A DNA stretch of 64,000 nucleotides from Acanthopleura granulata (GCA_016165875.1 JABBOT010000004.1:5587351-5651350); one strand, 5' to 3'. Shown: positions 1 through 11,165, numbered from the stretch's first letter. Notes: generated from the letters alone by a model not told the origin. Numbers and translations: made by a program.

Positions 1-335
1 GACAAAAGATAACACTGTCCACATTTAAAGGTGACAACGGCATGAATAACTCATATTTACTCATATCCTAAGTTTCTGCTTTCATTTGCCTATCAAAAGC
101 TTAGCTCAGTATACGACTGTAATCAACACTGATTGAGTTACAGTAGTGAAATGTTAAAGATATGCACGTACATTTGACACACTTGTTGCACTACAAACAC
201 TTCACTTGAAGTCACATCTCCCAACATATTCCCTGGCCTATGTTATTTAAAATTAGTAAAAAAAATCGCCGTCCACAATAACACAATGGTATATGAAACT
301 GAATAAACAAATACAACACGTGGCTTATTCCATGC

Positions 336-341
336 TTTATT
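336..341 (-). promoter_or_regulatory. Polyadenylation signal of the lipase gene
   Basis: AATAAA on the minus strand lies 56 bases beyond the lipase stop codon. It is the first canonical hexamer downstream and implies a very short 3' UTR. Confidence 0.65.
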
Positions 342-396
342 AACTGGAAATCAGTGTTAAGGTTGTCAGATCTGTGTATATACAGTCAGCTCTTAA

Positions 397-466
397 TCAG
401 CATCCTGCAGTGAATGTTGCTTCCCCATGTGACGTTACTTGCTTTCCATTTGTGCAGAATGAAGTC
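397..466 (-). CDS. Lipase exon 9: terminal exon, Cys-stop C-terminus
   Basis: This exon encodes residues 459-480 and the stop (TGA at 399-397). It starts [10 protein letters not shown] and ends FTAGC, mirroring the FC...TLTPC carboxy-terminus of vertebrate pancreatic lipases, where the two cysteines form a disulphide. The acceptor is ttgactaacag and the incoming phase gives Met. The match in pattern and in distance to the stop makes this assignment stronger than its length suggests. Confidence 0.85.
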
Positions 467-3400
467 CTGTTAGTCAAAATCAGAATGAATTCATATTCAG
501 GAGCATCTTACTTCATGTTTCGTGTGTGGTGCCTCGATCAGTTTTCTACAAGAGCTACATGTATGTTATATAATTACTTTCAAGATCAGTTACAAGTTAG
601 CAGACATTACACGACTGCTTCCACATCGACAGGTAAAGTTAGAAACATTATCAACACAACGTGCACAAAGGAAGACATCTCATGAAACAACTGAAACTTT
701 TAACATTGTCCATGAATGGTTTAACCCTGCACAAAGTGAGACCCATCACTCATCTGAATTACACCAGTCGTGTACTATGTAAACAGTACACATTTAATAG
801 ACCACTCAAAAATGTTAGTTATGATGAGTAAAAAGATCATTAAAAACTGTATCTGAATTTTGTAGAATTCTTGCCAAATTAAAATCGCTGGTAAACCAAA
901 TTATCAATATATCAGTATCTATAACTTCATTTTTATGTGGTCTTTCCCGTTAAACTATTTACAAAACTGGTTTTCTCTCGTGGATTTGATCCAAATGTGA
1001 GAACATTTAAACAAAGGTGAGTAACTTACATGGTTTGGGTTTCTCCTTGATAAATGTGGATCACCGTAAGATGGATTGTGTCTGGGTAGAGCCAAGCTGT
1101 CAGCAGGTTGCTTGATTTGTCATACTGTAATGTTACCGACTTTATTTGACCAATGGATATCGGAGTTATGACCATATGCGACATTTCCTTCCCGGATGAG
1201 AGGACTTCATCGTTTCTGTCAACATGAATGAATCTTGAAATGCTGACTGATGACTAGTTTACCAAAACTTTTTTGACAAGAACACTTGTGGGTTTATATA
1301 TTAAAAAATCGATCTTTACTGAATGACTAAAAGCCAACACATTGTAATTTTAAACTGCTATATGATCACTCTTGAGTGTACAAGCATTAAAAGGAAAATT
1401 CTGCGCCAAACACATGTTTGAGCCTGTCAACAATTACATTTAAGACTCTTATATGACAAAAAGTTCGCTTACTTGCTCATTGTTAAGCGATGCGTATCAC
1501 CAGTCGTCCCGTGAAGCGTTACTGTCATTTTACCATCGAAATTTTCCGAAAAAATTAACTTCACGTCATAATGATAACCTGTAAAGTTTAAAGTTAAATC
1601 AATGGTTCAGTGATTAAAATCCTGCGATGGTTCACTGAATACAAAATTGTGTGAGGTTGTATGATACTATAAATTTATTTATTTTTGTGATTGCTGTTTT
1701 ACACCGCACTCAAGAATATTTCACTTATACGACGGCGGCCAGCATTATGGTGGGAGGAAACCGGGCAGAGCCCGGCGGAAACCCACGACCATCCGCAGGT
1801 GGCTGGCAGACCTTCCCACGTACGGCCGGAGAGGGAGCCAGCATGGGCTGGACTGAACTCACAGCGACCGCATTGGTGGGAGGCTTTCCGGGTCATTGTG
1901 CTGCGATAGCAGGCTAACCGACTGAGCCAAGGAGGCCCTTGATACTATAAAATAATGCAAACATTATCTCAACCACTTATACCAATTTACTCATCCATAA
2001 TTTTGACATTTCGAGCAACATTCTGCAAATATATTATAAAGGAACTCACTGCAATATGGAACAGTTCCCTGTGTAGCTAAGTAAAGTGATCCACGCCCCG
2101 AACTCTTGTCAGAGTTATAACCCATCGTAGAGCACTCTTCGTGACACTCCAAACACTTTCCAGCCAAAAAGTTCTCAGGACTAGCACATGGATAAGCTTT
2201 GAACGGACAGTTGGTGTTGATAGACTCAGTGAAATACTTAAAAGAAGCCAAATGGCTGCAGGATGCAACTTTTTTTGCCCCTGAAATACCAAAGTGAACA
2301 GTATAAGTATATGTCGGATACACGTGGAAAACAATTTAGGAAAACATACCGTTAAGGCGAGCAGCATATCAGTATTGTAAAAATTATAAGAATGTTTGTC
2401 CGTCCGGAAGATTTTATTTTTTTTCTTCAAAAAAAAAACATATGTCGTGTAAGACGTTTAACCGTTTCTGTAACCAAACTACCAGGGTAAAAAATATATA
2501 TATACACTTTGTAAAACGTAATTAATAAGTAAATGAAAATAGTACTGTAAATACATCGCGCATATTTTTCAGTAATCGATGTTTAAATTTTCAGATGCGT
2601 ATGGGTAATGTTTGCCGTTTATCGAAGGTATATTGAATGTAGAGCTTTTATTAGTTCAGACATTATTTGACAAAATGTGTTGTATTAAAAATGAATTGGA
2701 CAATAGATTAAACTTTAATCCGAAGCAAAAATCTAATATCATAAAATGCTTTTTACAAATAAATAAGAGCGAAATCTACCCAAAAGGCCAATGGTTACAG
2801 CATTCCATGCCGTGCCCGTAATCTTATCGGCCAAAGAAGTTTTACATCCAGGTTGGTGGTAACCCCCATTTGGATAGAAATCCACATGACCCATAGGTTC
2901 CGGTGTGCCTAGTCCAAGACTGAAGATGCTGGAGCCGTCCGTGTGGATACAGTCAACGAAATCGGCATCGGAGGGGTCTAATCGGACGGCAGGATGGGTG
3001 TTGTCAAAAAACGGCCCAGCTGGATCCAGGCCTTGCAAAGGGGATTGCAGATTTGATTGCAAAATAAACATCTTGATAGTTTTTCCACTTTTTTCAGATG
3101 AGAAACCAAAAGTTTTTACTTCAGCACAACAAGGATAACGTGAATGTTAACGGAATTTTATAGAAGGCAGCTATTATTTGCATGTATATTCAATAAAAAA
3201 AGATGAAAATATGCCCACCCCCGGGTAGGACATGTATGTTCTGCCAGTTATCTTACACAGTGATGTAAACTTACCGGTTATCCTGCCGAGGTGACTGACC
3301 CTCTCACCAACGTATCCGCCGATATGTGCGCCGAGACTGTGTCCGATCACATGGAACTGTGAGCTTGAGCATTTTGTCAGCTTCATGATGTAGTTGATAA

Positions 3401-4541
3401 GTTGTGCTATTTGCGCTCCGACCACACGGGTGTTGGCTGTTGCGGTCGTGTAGGGTATCGTCGCGCCTTTCTCCCAGTCAACTGTTATCACGTTCATCGG
3501 GGCCTGGAAATTAAGGCGTCATTTTGTATGGAGATCCACAGACTTCCAAAAACATCACAAACGATCACAAAGAATTAAACAATGATTAAAATTAATCTGA
3601 GAGTTCATACATTTAAATCTGAGATCGAGTTATTGTCCGTGCTAATAAAATCTCTTTTCCCCTCTTGCTACCCAGTACGTTCCACAACTTTCCGTTAGGC
3701 AAATGAGTAAATCCATGATTCACCTTCTTGAGTAACTGCGTCACCATATCCGTAACCCATTCTAGATGAGCGTTGTCCGTGTAACCATGTGCAATGATCT
3801 TGGTTGGAAGCTTAGCATTAAATGTAGAGTTCATAATGCTTTCAGGAAAGCCATAAAAGATTTCTGCCTCTTTCGCTACCGTTGGGTTGTCTCTAAACAA
3901 AAGTTGGTAAAAACATGTAAAATAGATTGCTAGGTATAAACATGATTTCCAAAGAATTTGTATCACAAATGTTATTTAATCATCCTCATTTCACTTTTTC
4001 TCTTAGAAGTATGATTGTGGTTTCACTGTTTGAGACAGCTTTTTAGTTATTTTCTCTCTTATGTTCATTTACTGAATAAACATTTCTTTCCATATCAAAA
4101 GGGGAGCGGTTTAAAGTCGTCAAAAGTGTTTGTCTGTAATTTGCTACAGAGAACTCGACAGGCATTGGGCAGGATTTGCAGATTCCCTGATGTGACTGTG
4201 GGACCTTAACTGCACGCAATGAAATTGCGCAACTGATCACCTGATCAAAATTCATACGGCAGGATTTAAGATTTACGGAAAGCCTTGCAAACATATTGAT
4301 TGCTTTCTTTATTTCTTTTCTGAAAGGCCACTATCCACATTTGAAATACGTTAGAACCCCTTTCCGTTATTACTGCATGCGGTAGAGTATTCTGACCTGG
4401 TGTACAGGAAGAACCTGGTGCCAATGCCAGACGGACTGGCTGGCAAAACGGAAAGGGGACGTTGGACGCTCCAGAAGGGCGCGCCGTCCTCAAAACATCC
4501 CAGCTCACCGTAACATACTCGACTTGGCTCCAGTAGGAAAG
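397..4541 (-). CDS. PNLIP-like: Pancreatic-type triacylglycerol lipase with PLAT domain (eight coding exons, signal exon excluded)
   Basis: This gene encodes a secreted alpha/beta-hydrolase that should cleave ester bonds of triglycerides or phospholipids outside the cell or in the gut. Coding exons on the minus strand are 4541-4397, 3892-3724, 3503-3275, 3031-2780, 2280-2050, 1578-1473, 1215-1030 and 466-397. All junctions are GT-AG and all phases match. With an 18-residue signal exon the product is 480 residues, close to the roughly 465 of vertebrate pancreatic lipase. Seen in the translation: the amino-terminal CYGELGCF motif; GHSLGAH with nucleophile Ser179; GRITGLDPAGP with Asp202; CSHL with His293; a Cys-bounded lid (about residues 262-291); then a PLAT domain from about residue 361 to the terminal Cys. 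An NST glycosylation sequon is present. Introns are about 140-560 bp; one carries a SINE. The family assignment is secure. Orthology to PNLIP rather than a lineage-specific paralogue, and substrate preference, cannot be told from the sequence. Confidence 0.94.
1030..1215 (-). CDS. Lipase exon 8: PLAT domain core
   Basis: This exon encodes residues 397-457. It contains [12 protein letters not shown] and the following strand with [16 protein letters not shown], matching the DVGDLQMVKFIWYN and KIIVETN strands of PLAT domains in lipases. The acceptor is catgttgacag and the donor ACCAT/GTAAGT. It is 186 bp and in phase at both ends. Confidence 0.88.
1473..1578 (-). CDS. Lipase exon 7: start of PLAT domain
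   Basis: This 106-bp exon encodes residues 362-395. It reads YHYDVKLIF, then [16 protein letters not shown], the beta-sandwich start of the PLAT domain (compare the YKVSVTLSG and SLFGNKGNS strands of human pancreatic lipase). The acceptor is actttacag and the donor AGCAA/GTAAGC. The phase fits both neighbours. Confidence 0.88.
1674..1939 (-). mobile_element. Full-length tRNA-derived SINE with 12-bp target-site duplication
   Basis: Read on the minus strand, the element starts gggcctccttggctcagtcg, a tRNA-like head with A box (TGGCTCAGTCGG) and a B-box-like GTGAGTTCAGTCC. It continues through a conserved body (gggtttccgccgggctctgc; cataatgctggccgccgtcg) and ends gtgtaaaac plus an AAATAAAT-type tail. 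The 12-bp sequence tgatactataaa occurs directly at both edges (1662-1673 and 1940-1951), a classic LINE-mediated insertion footprint. It lies in the lipase intron between exons 6 and 7, in the same orientation as the gene. Confidence 0.9.
2050..2280 (-). CDS. Lipase exon 6: catalytic His, end of catalytic domain
   Basis: This exon encodes residues 285-360. It closes the lid at KKVASC and supplies catalytic His293 in [10 protein letters not shown]. Cys-rich segments ([19 protein letters not shown]) match those after the His in pancreatic lipases. The exon stops at [11 protein letters not shown] with the excellent donor GCA/GTGAGT. Reading on past this donor would give an unmatched tail and a stop near 1991, so the splice is preferred. 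Confidence 0.92.
2780..3031 (-). CDS. Lipase exon 5: catalytic Asp and lid
   Basis: This exon encodes residues 201-283. It begins inside GLDPAGP (catalytic Asp202), followed by the hallmark [17 protein letters not shown] and [10 protein letters not shown]. It ends within the lid, which starts at PGCKTS. The acceptor is ctttgcaag and the donor TTGG/GTAGAT, leaving one base that makes Gly with the next exon. Confidence 0.94.
3275..3503 (-). CDS. Lipase exon 4: nucleophile elbow GHSLGAH
   Basis: This exon encodes residues 124-199. It holds NVITVDW, the [10 protein letters not shown] helix start and [14 protein letters not shown], where Ser179 is the catalytic nucleophile in the GxSxG elbow. It ends in GRIT and one base of the following Gly. 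The acceptor is tttccag and the donor is the near-perfect ACCG/GTAAGT. Confidence 0.95.
3724..3892 (-). CDS. Lipase exon 3: amino-terminal catalytic domain, oxyanion region
   Basis: This exon encodes residues 68-123. The IIAHGY segment corresponds to the conserved HG(F/Y) oxyanion strand, and the MNST sequence is a potential N-glycosylation site. The acceptor is ttgtttag, completing an Arg codon. I chose the donor AAG/GTGAAT because it gives [14 protein letters not shown], the same length as family members. A later GT (CTGG/GTAGCA) would insert about 17 unmatched residues and break the phase. Confidence 0.88.
4397..4541 (-). CDS. Lipase exon 2: amino-terminal catalytic domain
   Basis: This exon encodes residues 20-66 with the family-typical start of the mature enzyme ([15 protein letters not shown]) and the TRFFLYT strand. 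The acceptor follows a strong pyrimidine tract (ttctttttcttttag) and the donor is AG/GTCAGA. The reading frame stays open upstream to about 4623 but contains no ATG there, so the acceptor is needed and a further 5' exon must exist. Confidence 0.9.
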
Positions 4542-7500
4542 CTAAAAGAAAAAGAGAAGGACGTGACAAATTCTTTGATGAAACGCTGATATTCCAGTAA
4601 TACAAGAACAGGCCAGAGATCAAACATAATTTGACATACAGCCTACAACTACAGTAGTATTCGTTTGGTTACTGACAACGTTTTACTCGCATCAGCTGCA
4701 GTATCTCTCTTAGGATACTAAATAACTGAAAGTCATATATGAGTTTCTGAAATATGATTCATCAAAGGTAAGTTGAAAAGAATTTAGTAGCGCAATCAAA
4801 TTTTTAACGTTTTCACTTATGGTTCCTACGATTTGCCTAGACAAGGTCATGAAGGAAATATAAAATTTAGCTTTTCACAGATAATATAAAAACTGTAATG
4901 CAGACATGTATAGGAGCACTAACATCATTGGTATAATATATAAGGTGTATTGAAACCACCTTGCAATTATCATCTTATTTTTAAATGTTACTTTGACAAA
5001 GCCACACGTGCTAAATGGAGATGGGTTGCAAATTTGAGGAGAACTGGTGGAATGCTAATGGAATGATGAAGATTTCTTCACATTCGTGCGACACAGTGTA
5101 CCTACCCTGTGAAAAGCCAAGAACACAGACAAAGACAAACCACGTCATCCTGGACCTAGGTGTCCGAACAAGCCCAGGAGTTAGAATCTATGCTGTGCTT
5201 AAAATAGGTCACCGTCTGTGATAAAATACTGTGTAGTTCATCTAGATATGGCTATGGTGTCGGGTGGGGGAGTTTTGCAAGTATATCAAATGCATTACAA
5301 ATTATATGGATTAAAGTCATAATTGTAGTAAGACATCTTACTTATTTCCGTCTTATTTCCTGTGCACTGGTCATTAGATACACAAATAAATTTGACACTG
5401 ATGTAACTACGTGCACCTAAAAATTGTATGTCTGCCGGCACGTTTGTTTTCTCCACATTCCCTTATCTTTAACCTAAAAATAAATTATCTTCATCTTAAA
5501 AATTAATTATACAATTCAAGTAAAAAAAAATATTTGAAACGTTTGCAACGTTTTCGAGGGTCTGTAAATCAGCTCCAAAATAGCCACTTTCACCTTTTTG
5601 CAACTTACAGCTTAGTTTTCACACACAGACAGACTGCAATTCGTACTATTTGGAAAACAACTTTCACAGCACTTGAAACATATTATACATACATCAGGTG
5701 CAAACCACGCCACCCTATTTACCCCTTCTTATCTACTGCGGTAACTTGTACCTACGAAACTCTCTGGTCACACCTTTTTGGTGGCATCTGTAGTCGCTCC
5801 CACCGAGGGAATTCACGTGAGTTATCAGCACTATTTTCACTTTTCTGGAAGTGTATATAACTACAATGTCTTATATTCCTGTTCATATTCCTGAAATGTC
5901 GACACAAAAAAATGTCTGAAAACGGAACTTAAGCAAGAGACAGTTTTGCTAGACATTGCTCTTTCTTTCCATGAAGTGACCAGTTTGAGTGAATTAAATA
6001 AAGACAAAAGATTTTTTGTGGTGTCTGTTAGGCATACACATGAAACGTCATGGGTTACCGATATGTTAAAGCAAATTTAATAGATTGGCAAGATCAAGGG
6101 CAACAACCATACTATTCCGTCTCTCCCAGCTTATTGGAAATTTAAAAACAGTTGTCTCCCATCACCCCAAATTTTAAATACTACACTTAACATACCTTCA
6201 TCCAGTTTGATTTCTGTTTTTTTTCCACTTACCGACGAGTTTATCTAGGCTGCATTTTGTTTCAGCAACACAGGCAATGGCATTTTTTTCTAATTGATTA
6301 TAACCAAAGTATACAAACTATCTCATAAATTGTCTCACACACGTGTAGAAATATCAGTGACTGTTATGGGCGACAAGGTGTATTTTGCAAGAGGCTCTCC
6401 CATGCATTCTGGTGAGCCCGTTGACAAAAATTGGTTTAGGGTACTGTTGTAGCGGACATTATCAATCCATCCATGTATTCGTAAACTCCTTTTCTCTTGA
6501 ACAGTTGTAGTCCTCTTTACCCAGCCTGTATCACATGTATTCAGTGACACTTTAAAGATCCCTTCAGTCATCATGCATGGCCATTTTTTGAGACGGCTTT
6601 AGGGGTCACACAATTTATATTTTGCAGTCTTCAAGAAAATGTCATTAACCTTGAGTCACAAGTGTACTTAGTCATTTTGAAGAACTTACTGGTTTTCATT
6701 GACACTGACATATTTTTCAAGGTCGTTGAGCTTATAATTTAATTACTTTGTCAACACCTCTTGACTGCTTGTAGCCAGCTCTACCAACTTTATACCAAAA
6801 CTACACCTAGGCGTTTGAAAGAGCACTATTCATTTAATTTTCTGTTAACTTGGTCATTTTTTCGAGATCATTTGGATCATTTAAATTATATTTTGTGAGA
6901 GGCTTGGTTGTTACCATGATATCTCTTGGACTCACCGTAAGATGAAATCAAAATTATCAGTGTGATAACTATTATGATACCAACACTAATAGCAAACTTC
7001 ACCAAATAAACTCTGGAATAAATTTCAGTACCTATTACAATGTATTGCATTTATAGGTCATTTCATAATGCTGACACGCCGGAAACATATCTATAATTAC
7101 CCCTAAAAATATCCCGAGCGTAGGTCTTGAAAGGCACAAAACAGACTGAATTACGTTTTGTCAAGAGTAGTTCTTGTCACTGTGGTTTGAAATAAAAAAG
7201 AACTTGTTAAACTGATGGTATTGTAGACCGTATGACACAGTGTTTTGTCGTTCAAGGCTTTTGCACTGGAAAGGTCATAACTGTTCTGACCAAGGGCAAT
7301 AACCACTCTGTCCATGAAATGTTATTCGAAATGTCACTTGAGTTTTCTCCCATTAATAGAATTAGTCTTTAAAGTCTGTGACATTACGAGTCTTCAGAAG
7401 TCGAGAAATGGCTCTCCAAATAAAACTGGCAGGATTCATTGAAATGTAAAGCAAAACAGATACAATCGATCAATCAGACAGTATGTTCAACTACCATTTT

Positions 7501-9237
7501 TTTTCGATATGCAAGGTACAGACATAATGCAGGCTATCGCCAAAGCCAGGTTTTGGGCGTATTTTGCAGTCAACTGTCCGTAAGGAGACGTTTATGTTTT
7601 TAGAGTTTTACTTAATTATCCACGCCCAATTCAGATTACTTTTCCTTTTTATAAAAAAGTAATTATGAAAGCGAACCTTCAAAGGAATCTCTTTGGCTAG
7701 ATGTTCTTACCTGGTAGTAATCAGCAAACGTGATTATGGTATCACAGATCCATTTACTATCAGTAAATAGTCACGTTGTTGAAAGATATAGCGTTTAGTG
7801 TTATGTTGAACGAGAATTATGGAGACATTAAATGAGAGGACTCCAACAATAGCTAGGGAGGAGGTGAAGACATGACTGCAACAAATGGTGTCACGAACAG
7901 TTCCGCAAAATCAAGTCCGTTACAAGCCTATCTGTTACATATACATGTACGCCTTTTAAGTTCCTGATCATTTTCCTATGTAAAATTGACAACTCCACGG
8001 ATTGAATTCAAATAGTTGATATATGGCTGGGGAATTCCTTACTGATTTTCTAATTCAGTCATCGTATAAATTTATGGCAGGTTATATACGTATCATACAA
8101 ACTGAAAAAACTTGGAGCAAAATAAATATCAAGAAAACTGGAAATGTAAGACAGAGTTAACACTAGTTGAATACACAGTGGTGGTGAATTAACCAGGAAA
8201 ACCCATTTCTAAACTAAATAATTACTACATAGTAAAACAGTTATTACTTCTAGAACTGTCGCCATAAAACTCCTAGTCTTGTTTAAACGGCGTAAACCGC
8301 AGAGAGACGTTGTAATAATCGGTGAAACAATATTTAGTATAGGCTTCCAATGATAAAGATCAAATTTTGCCTCAAAGCTATAAGTTAATTAAATAAAATA
8401 TCACTTGATTACACTGAGCGTAAAGTTACCAACACAAACATTCACACCGATTGTCACTATTACCCTTATCAATTATAATACAATTGAAAATTTCCCAAAT
8501 GAAACATCGCCCCTGTCAGCATGTCGGCGGTATTTTCGTGCTCGAGGCTAGTGAGATTGGCGTTATTATGTACCGTGCTTTGATATGTAATATTTCACGA
8601 AAGCCCCTGCGGATTCATGCTATAACCTCCAGATTTCGTATCAGTGACAGCCTGTGTCCAGTGAACAGAATGTTTCAGCCAAGGACGGTTTTTGACGCCT
8701 GTGCATTAGTGTATAGAGCACATGTAAGACGTGCGTAGACTCTATACATGCCCAGTGGACTCTAAACAAAAATATACTCCTTATAGCTATCAAATATGTA
8801 TTCATCTTACATACTACTCGTAAAACCTTGTCTTTGTATGCTAGAGCAGGTTTCAGGGTCCCGTTTTTTTTCCAGTCGCATCTTGTTTAGCGTCATAACG
8901 CCACGTATAAATATCACCATGGTAAATGCGCTGGATGTAATGTCGTGATAGGTCTGTAAAACGGACACCTGTGTGTGTGTGATGAAACACTTCTAAACAG
9001 AGTAACACGTAAGTAATATGGACTGATATCAAGAATCTCTGAGACTGTTTCATAATTGTGTCTATACTTCCCTTAAACTGAGGCTAGGGGCCGCATGTTA
9101 TGTGCTGAATGAGATCCCCATATTGGATATATGAACAGTTACTGTCCAAGCGCAACGGAGATGCATATTTCGATTAACGACAAATTAAAAACTAGCATGG
9201 TTCACAATTTGGATGTTGATTTAATTCATCCGGTTCA
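4542..9237. other. No gene supported
   Basis: AT-rich sequence in the proposed lipase first intron or upstream region. Open frames are short, lack splice context and resemble no known protein. No repeat family was recognised here. Confidence 0.6.
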
Positions 9238-9440
9238 GATCATTCTTGTGTCCGTCCGTCATCATGACAAAGTGCTTGTCTTTTGAATGAGTCCGCCCTA
9301 GTTACTTGCTTTATGTATTTTCTTAGTTCTTTGGTGCTTTGTGGTATACCTTGTTTGGGAAAATGGCCTTTCGAATATCGACCCGGGACGTTCATTTTGC
9401 TTGACGGGTGGTATACAAATGTCGGTTTCGACACATGCAT
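9238..9440 (+). repeat. Dispersed repeat R2 copy
   Basis: The run cttgtgtccgtccgtcatca, tgagtccgccctagttactt, tttcttagttctttggtgct, ttgtggtata and gtggtatacaaatgtcggtt, tcgac recurs in the same order near 57.8-58.0 kb. No terminal repeats or open frame are visible. Confidence 0.7.
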
Positions 9441-9764
9441 AACCTATTCAGTGCTATGAGTTGTAAGTTACAACCTTCAACGCGGTCAAGGTTACATGAC
9501 ACTTTGCGATAATTTAACATTAAATCAAGTGCCTAACATTCTCTGCAGTGGGACAATCGTCATGGTTTACAAAAGCATAATTAAATCAAGACAGGAGAAA
9601 ATGCCATTAAAGTTAGACGTGATTTCATCTCAGGGAGAATGTCGTCACAATACTACAGCTTCAGCTTTTCGCGCATGCATCAAACGCCTTGTGATACTGA
9701 TACAAAACTGGGCTGAAGACTCCAATGGGTGAAGGAAATCGCATAGCCCAGAATAACTATATAG

Positions 9765-9912
9765 CCCTTGTCTAAGTTCCTGGCCACCCTCCACTCCTCA
9801 CGTCCCAGCTGCAGCAGCAAGAGCTGGATTCGAACATGCGACCTCATTGACCAAAAAGATGATGTTCGCACTGAGCCATTGTTTTTACATTCTGAGCCAT
9901 CGAAGGCCGTCG
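9765..9912 (-). mobile_element. tRNA-headed SINE, third family (copy 1)
   Basis: On the minus strand an A-box-like tggctcagtgcg and a good B box (GCATGTTCGAATCCAG) are followed by ctcttgctgctgcagctggg. The same B-box-plus-body arrangement recurs at 33940-34080, so this is a dispersed element and not a lone tRNA relic. Confidence 0.6.
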
Positions 9913-10060
9913 GTGACATTAGATTAATAGAAAAACAATAACTGCGAAATGTATGGCGCAGGATAATGGAGACAATTGCGTTACAGACTGTTGTATTTTT
10001 CAGAGGCATCTAACTGCGTAAATCTTTTTATATCCCTAACGGCGCTACATATGGCCAGTG

Positions 10061-10651
10061 GTAGATCTAGGAGGCTTACCCATAGATTATTATCTTTAGG
10101 GGCTAAGCCCTAGATCCTAGATCCTTCCCTGCAGCAGTATTTTGCCTCCAGTAAATGCACACGGGTACAAAGCTTCTCGACGGTGAATCTGTTTCGAAAG
10201 TCATTCGCGTCGGATTGGCCATGTTGACAACTACGTCATCGTTTTGGGGACCCGCTAGTCGCCGGATTTTAACGACCGAGATTTGGTTGCCCGCTCGTCT
10301 AGTACTGGCTCTGGCCGGACTTTTCCGACCGAGACTCGGGAGTAGACAACAACACCAAAGATGGCCCCACAAAACGGTGACGTAATTGTCAACAGGGCCA
10401 GTCCAGCGCGAATTACTTTCGAAACAGATTCACAGTCGAGGAGTTTTGTACCCGTGTGCATTTACTAGAGGCTGTGTGACCCGACAACACGGGGCAACCC
10501 ACAACTTAGGCATGTGGGTCTTCGGAAATAAATGTTTTATTGATGCCAGTGTCAAACTGAGAGGGGCAGCATGGTATGTTGGCAAAGAATGGCTGCAGGG
10601 AAGAGGAAGTATCTAGGGCTTAGCCTCTATGGGTAAGCCCCCTAGAGCTAC
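10061..10651. mobile_element. Foldback/MITE-like element with terminal and subterminal inverted repeats
   Basis: The termini are inverted: gtagatctaggaggcttacc, catag on the left and ctatgggtaagccccctaga, gctac on the right. Next, ggctaagccctagatc pairs with atctagggcttagcc. A long inner arm about 10150-10250 pairs with about 10361-10466 (agtaaatgcacacgggtaca against tgtacccgtgtgcatttact), around a GC-richer core. Two look-alike open frames, one on each strand, start MHTGTKLLD: they are the same arm read twice, not genes. The right side carries about 130 bp unpaired. Confidence 0.8.
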
Positions 10652-11104
10652 TAATTATTGTATGCCTAATCACATGTTTCAGACTATTAATCCAGTTGAA
10701 TACTAGTGGTAAAGGTAGTGGTTTTCCAAGGTAGTAGGCAAGGCTTCAGATTTGAAGAATGAAAGGATACCATAGGGTCGACTTTCAGAGCACGGATCGC
10801 GTCGGTCCGGCACTGTGGTTTGGATACTTCTCTTACTGAATTCTTTACTGGATAGAATTTTACAGCTTATCATACTCAACAAGAAAGGAGTTTGGGTATA
10901 AAAATGTCGCCTTTTCTCTTAACTCTACTATCATATAACAGGGTGGTTAGTGCCACTACGATGACGTAGTTGTCTTAGCAAATAATGTTTACAGCGGTTA
11001 ATGTACTCCTTGATTGTTTTTATTTCTCTTAAAAAAAGAACATCGTCCAAAAAGCAGCAGACTGTGCAGTAAAGCCCACTAATACATGAGTGTTTTCTTA
11101 CATT

Positions 11105-11165
11105 GATTGGTTGTTTAATGTTTAATGTTGCACTCAAGAATTTTGCATTATATGATTTGCATATT
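11105..11165 (-). mobile_element. SINE 3'-end fragment
   Basis: The plus strand reads tgtttaatgttgcactcaag, aattttgcattatatg, which is the complement of the family's gtgaaatattcttgagtgcg, gcgttaaac end. Confidence 0.55.

Noticed and set aside
374..782. Plus-strand open frames near the window start
   Set aside because: They overlap the antisense strand of the lipase terminal exon and 3' UTR, and they have no splice context or recognisable protein.
1651..1917. Open frames on both strands with [16 protein letters not shown] peptides
   Set aside because: They are read-throughs of the SINE body. The same peptide pattern appears at 50.3 and 53.6 kb wherever the SINE occurs.
1991..2049. Alternative lipase C-terminus ending at a stop in exon 6 (short form without PLAT)
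   Set aside because: A near-perfect GTGAGT donor lies before it and the downstream exons rebuild a complete PLAT domain. A retained-intron isoform remains possible.
3613..3723. Extension of lipase exon 3 past its donor ([18 protein letters not shown]...)
   Set aside because: It would insert residues not found in the family. The AAG/GTGAAT donor gives exact length agreement and phase 0.
4542..4623. In-frame extension upstream of lipase exon 2 as a possible native N-terminus
   Set aside because: It begins at a TTG codon and contains no ATG. A strong pyrimidine tract and AG acceptor precede 4541.
7372..7440. Minus-strand ATG frame MNPASFIWRAISRLLKT as alternative signal exon
   Set aside because: The leader carries several Arg/Lys residues and the donor (C/GTAATG) is weak. 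The 29.1 kb candidate is more leader-like.
10155..10461. Two similar open frames on opposite strands (MHTGTKLLD...)
   Set aside because: They are the two arms of an inverted repeat, not a gene pair.
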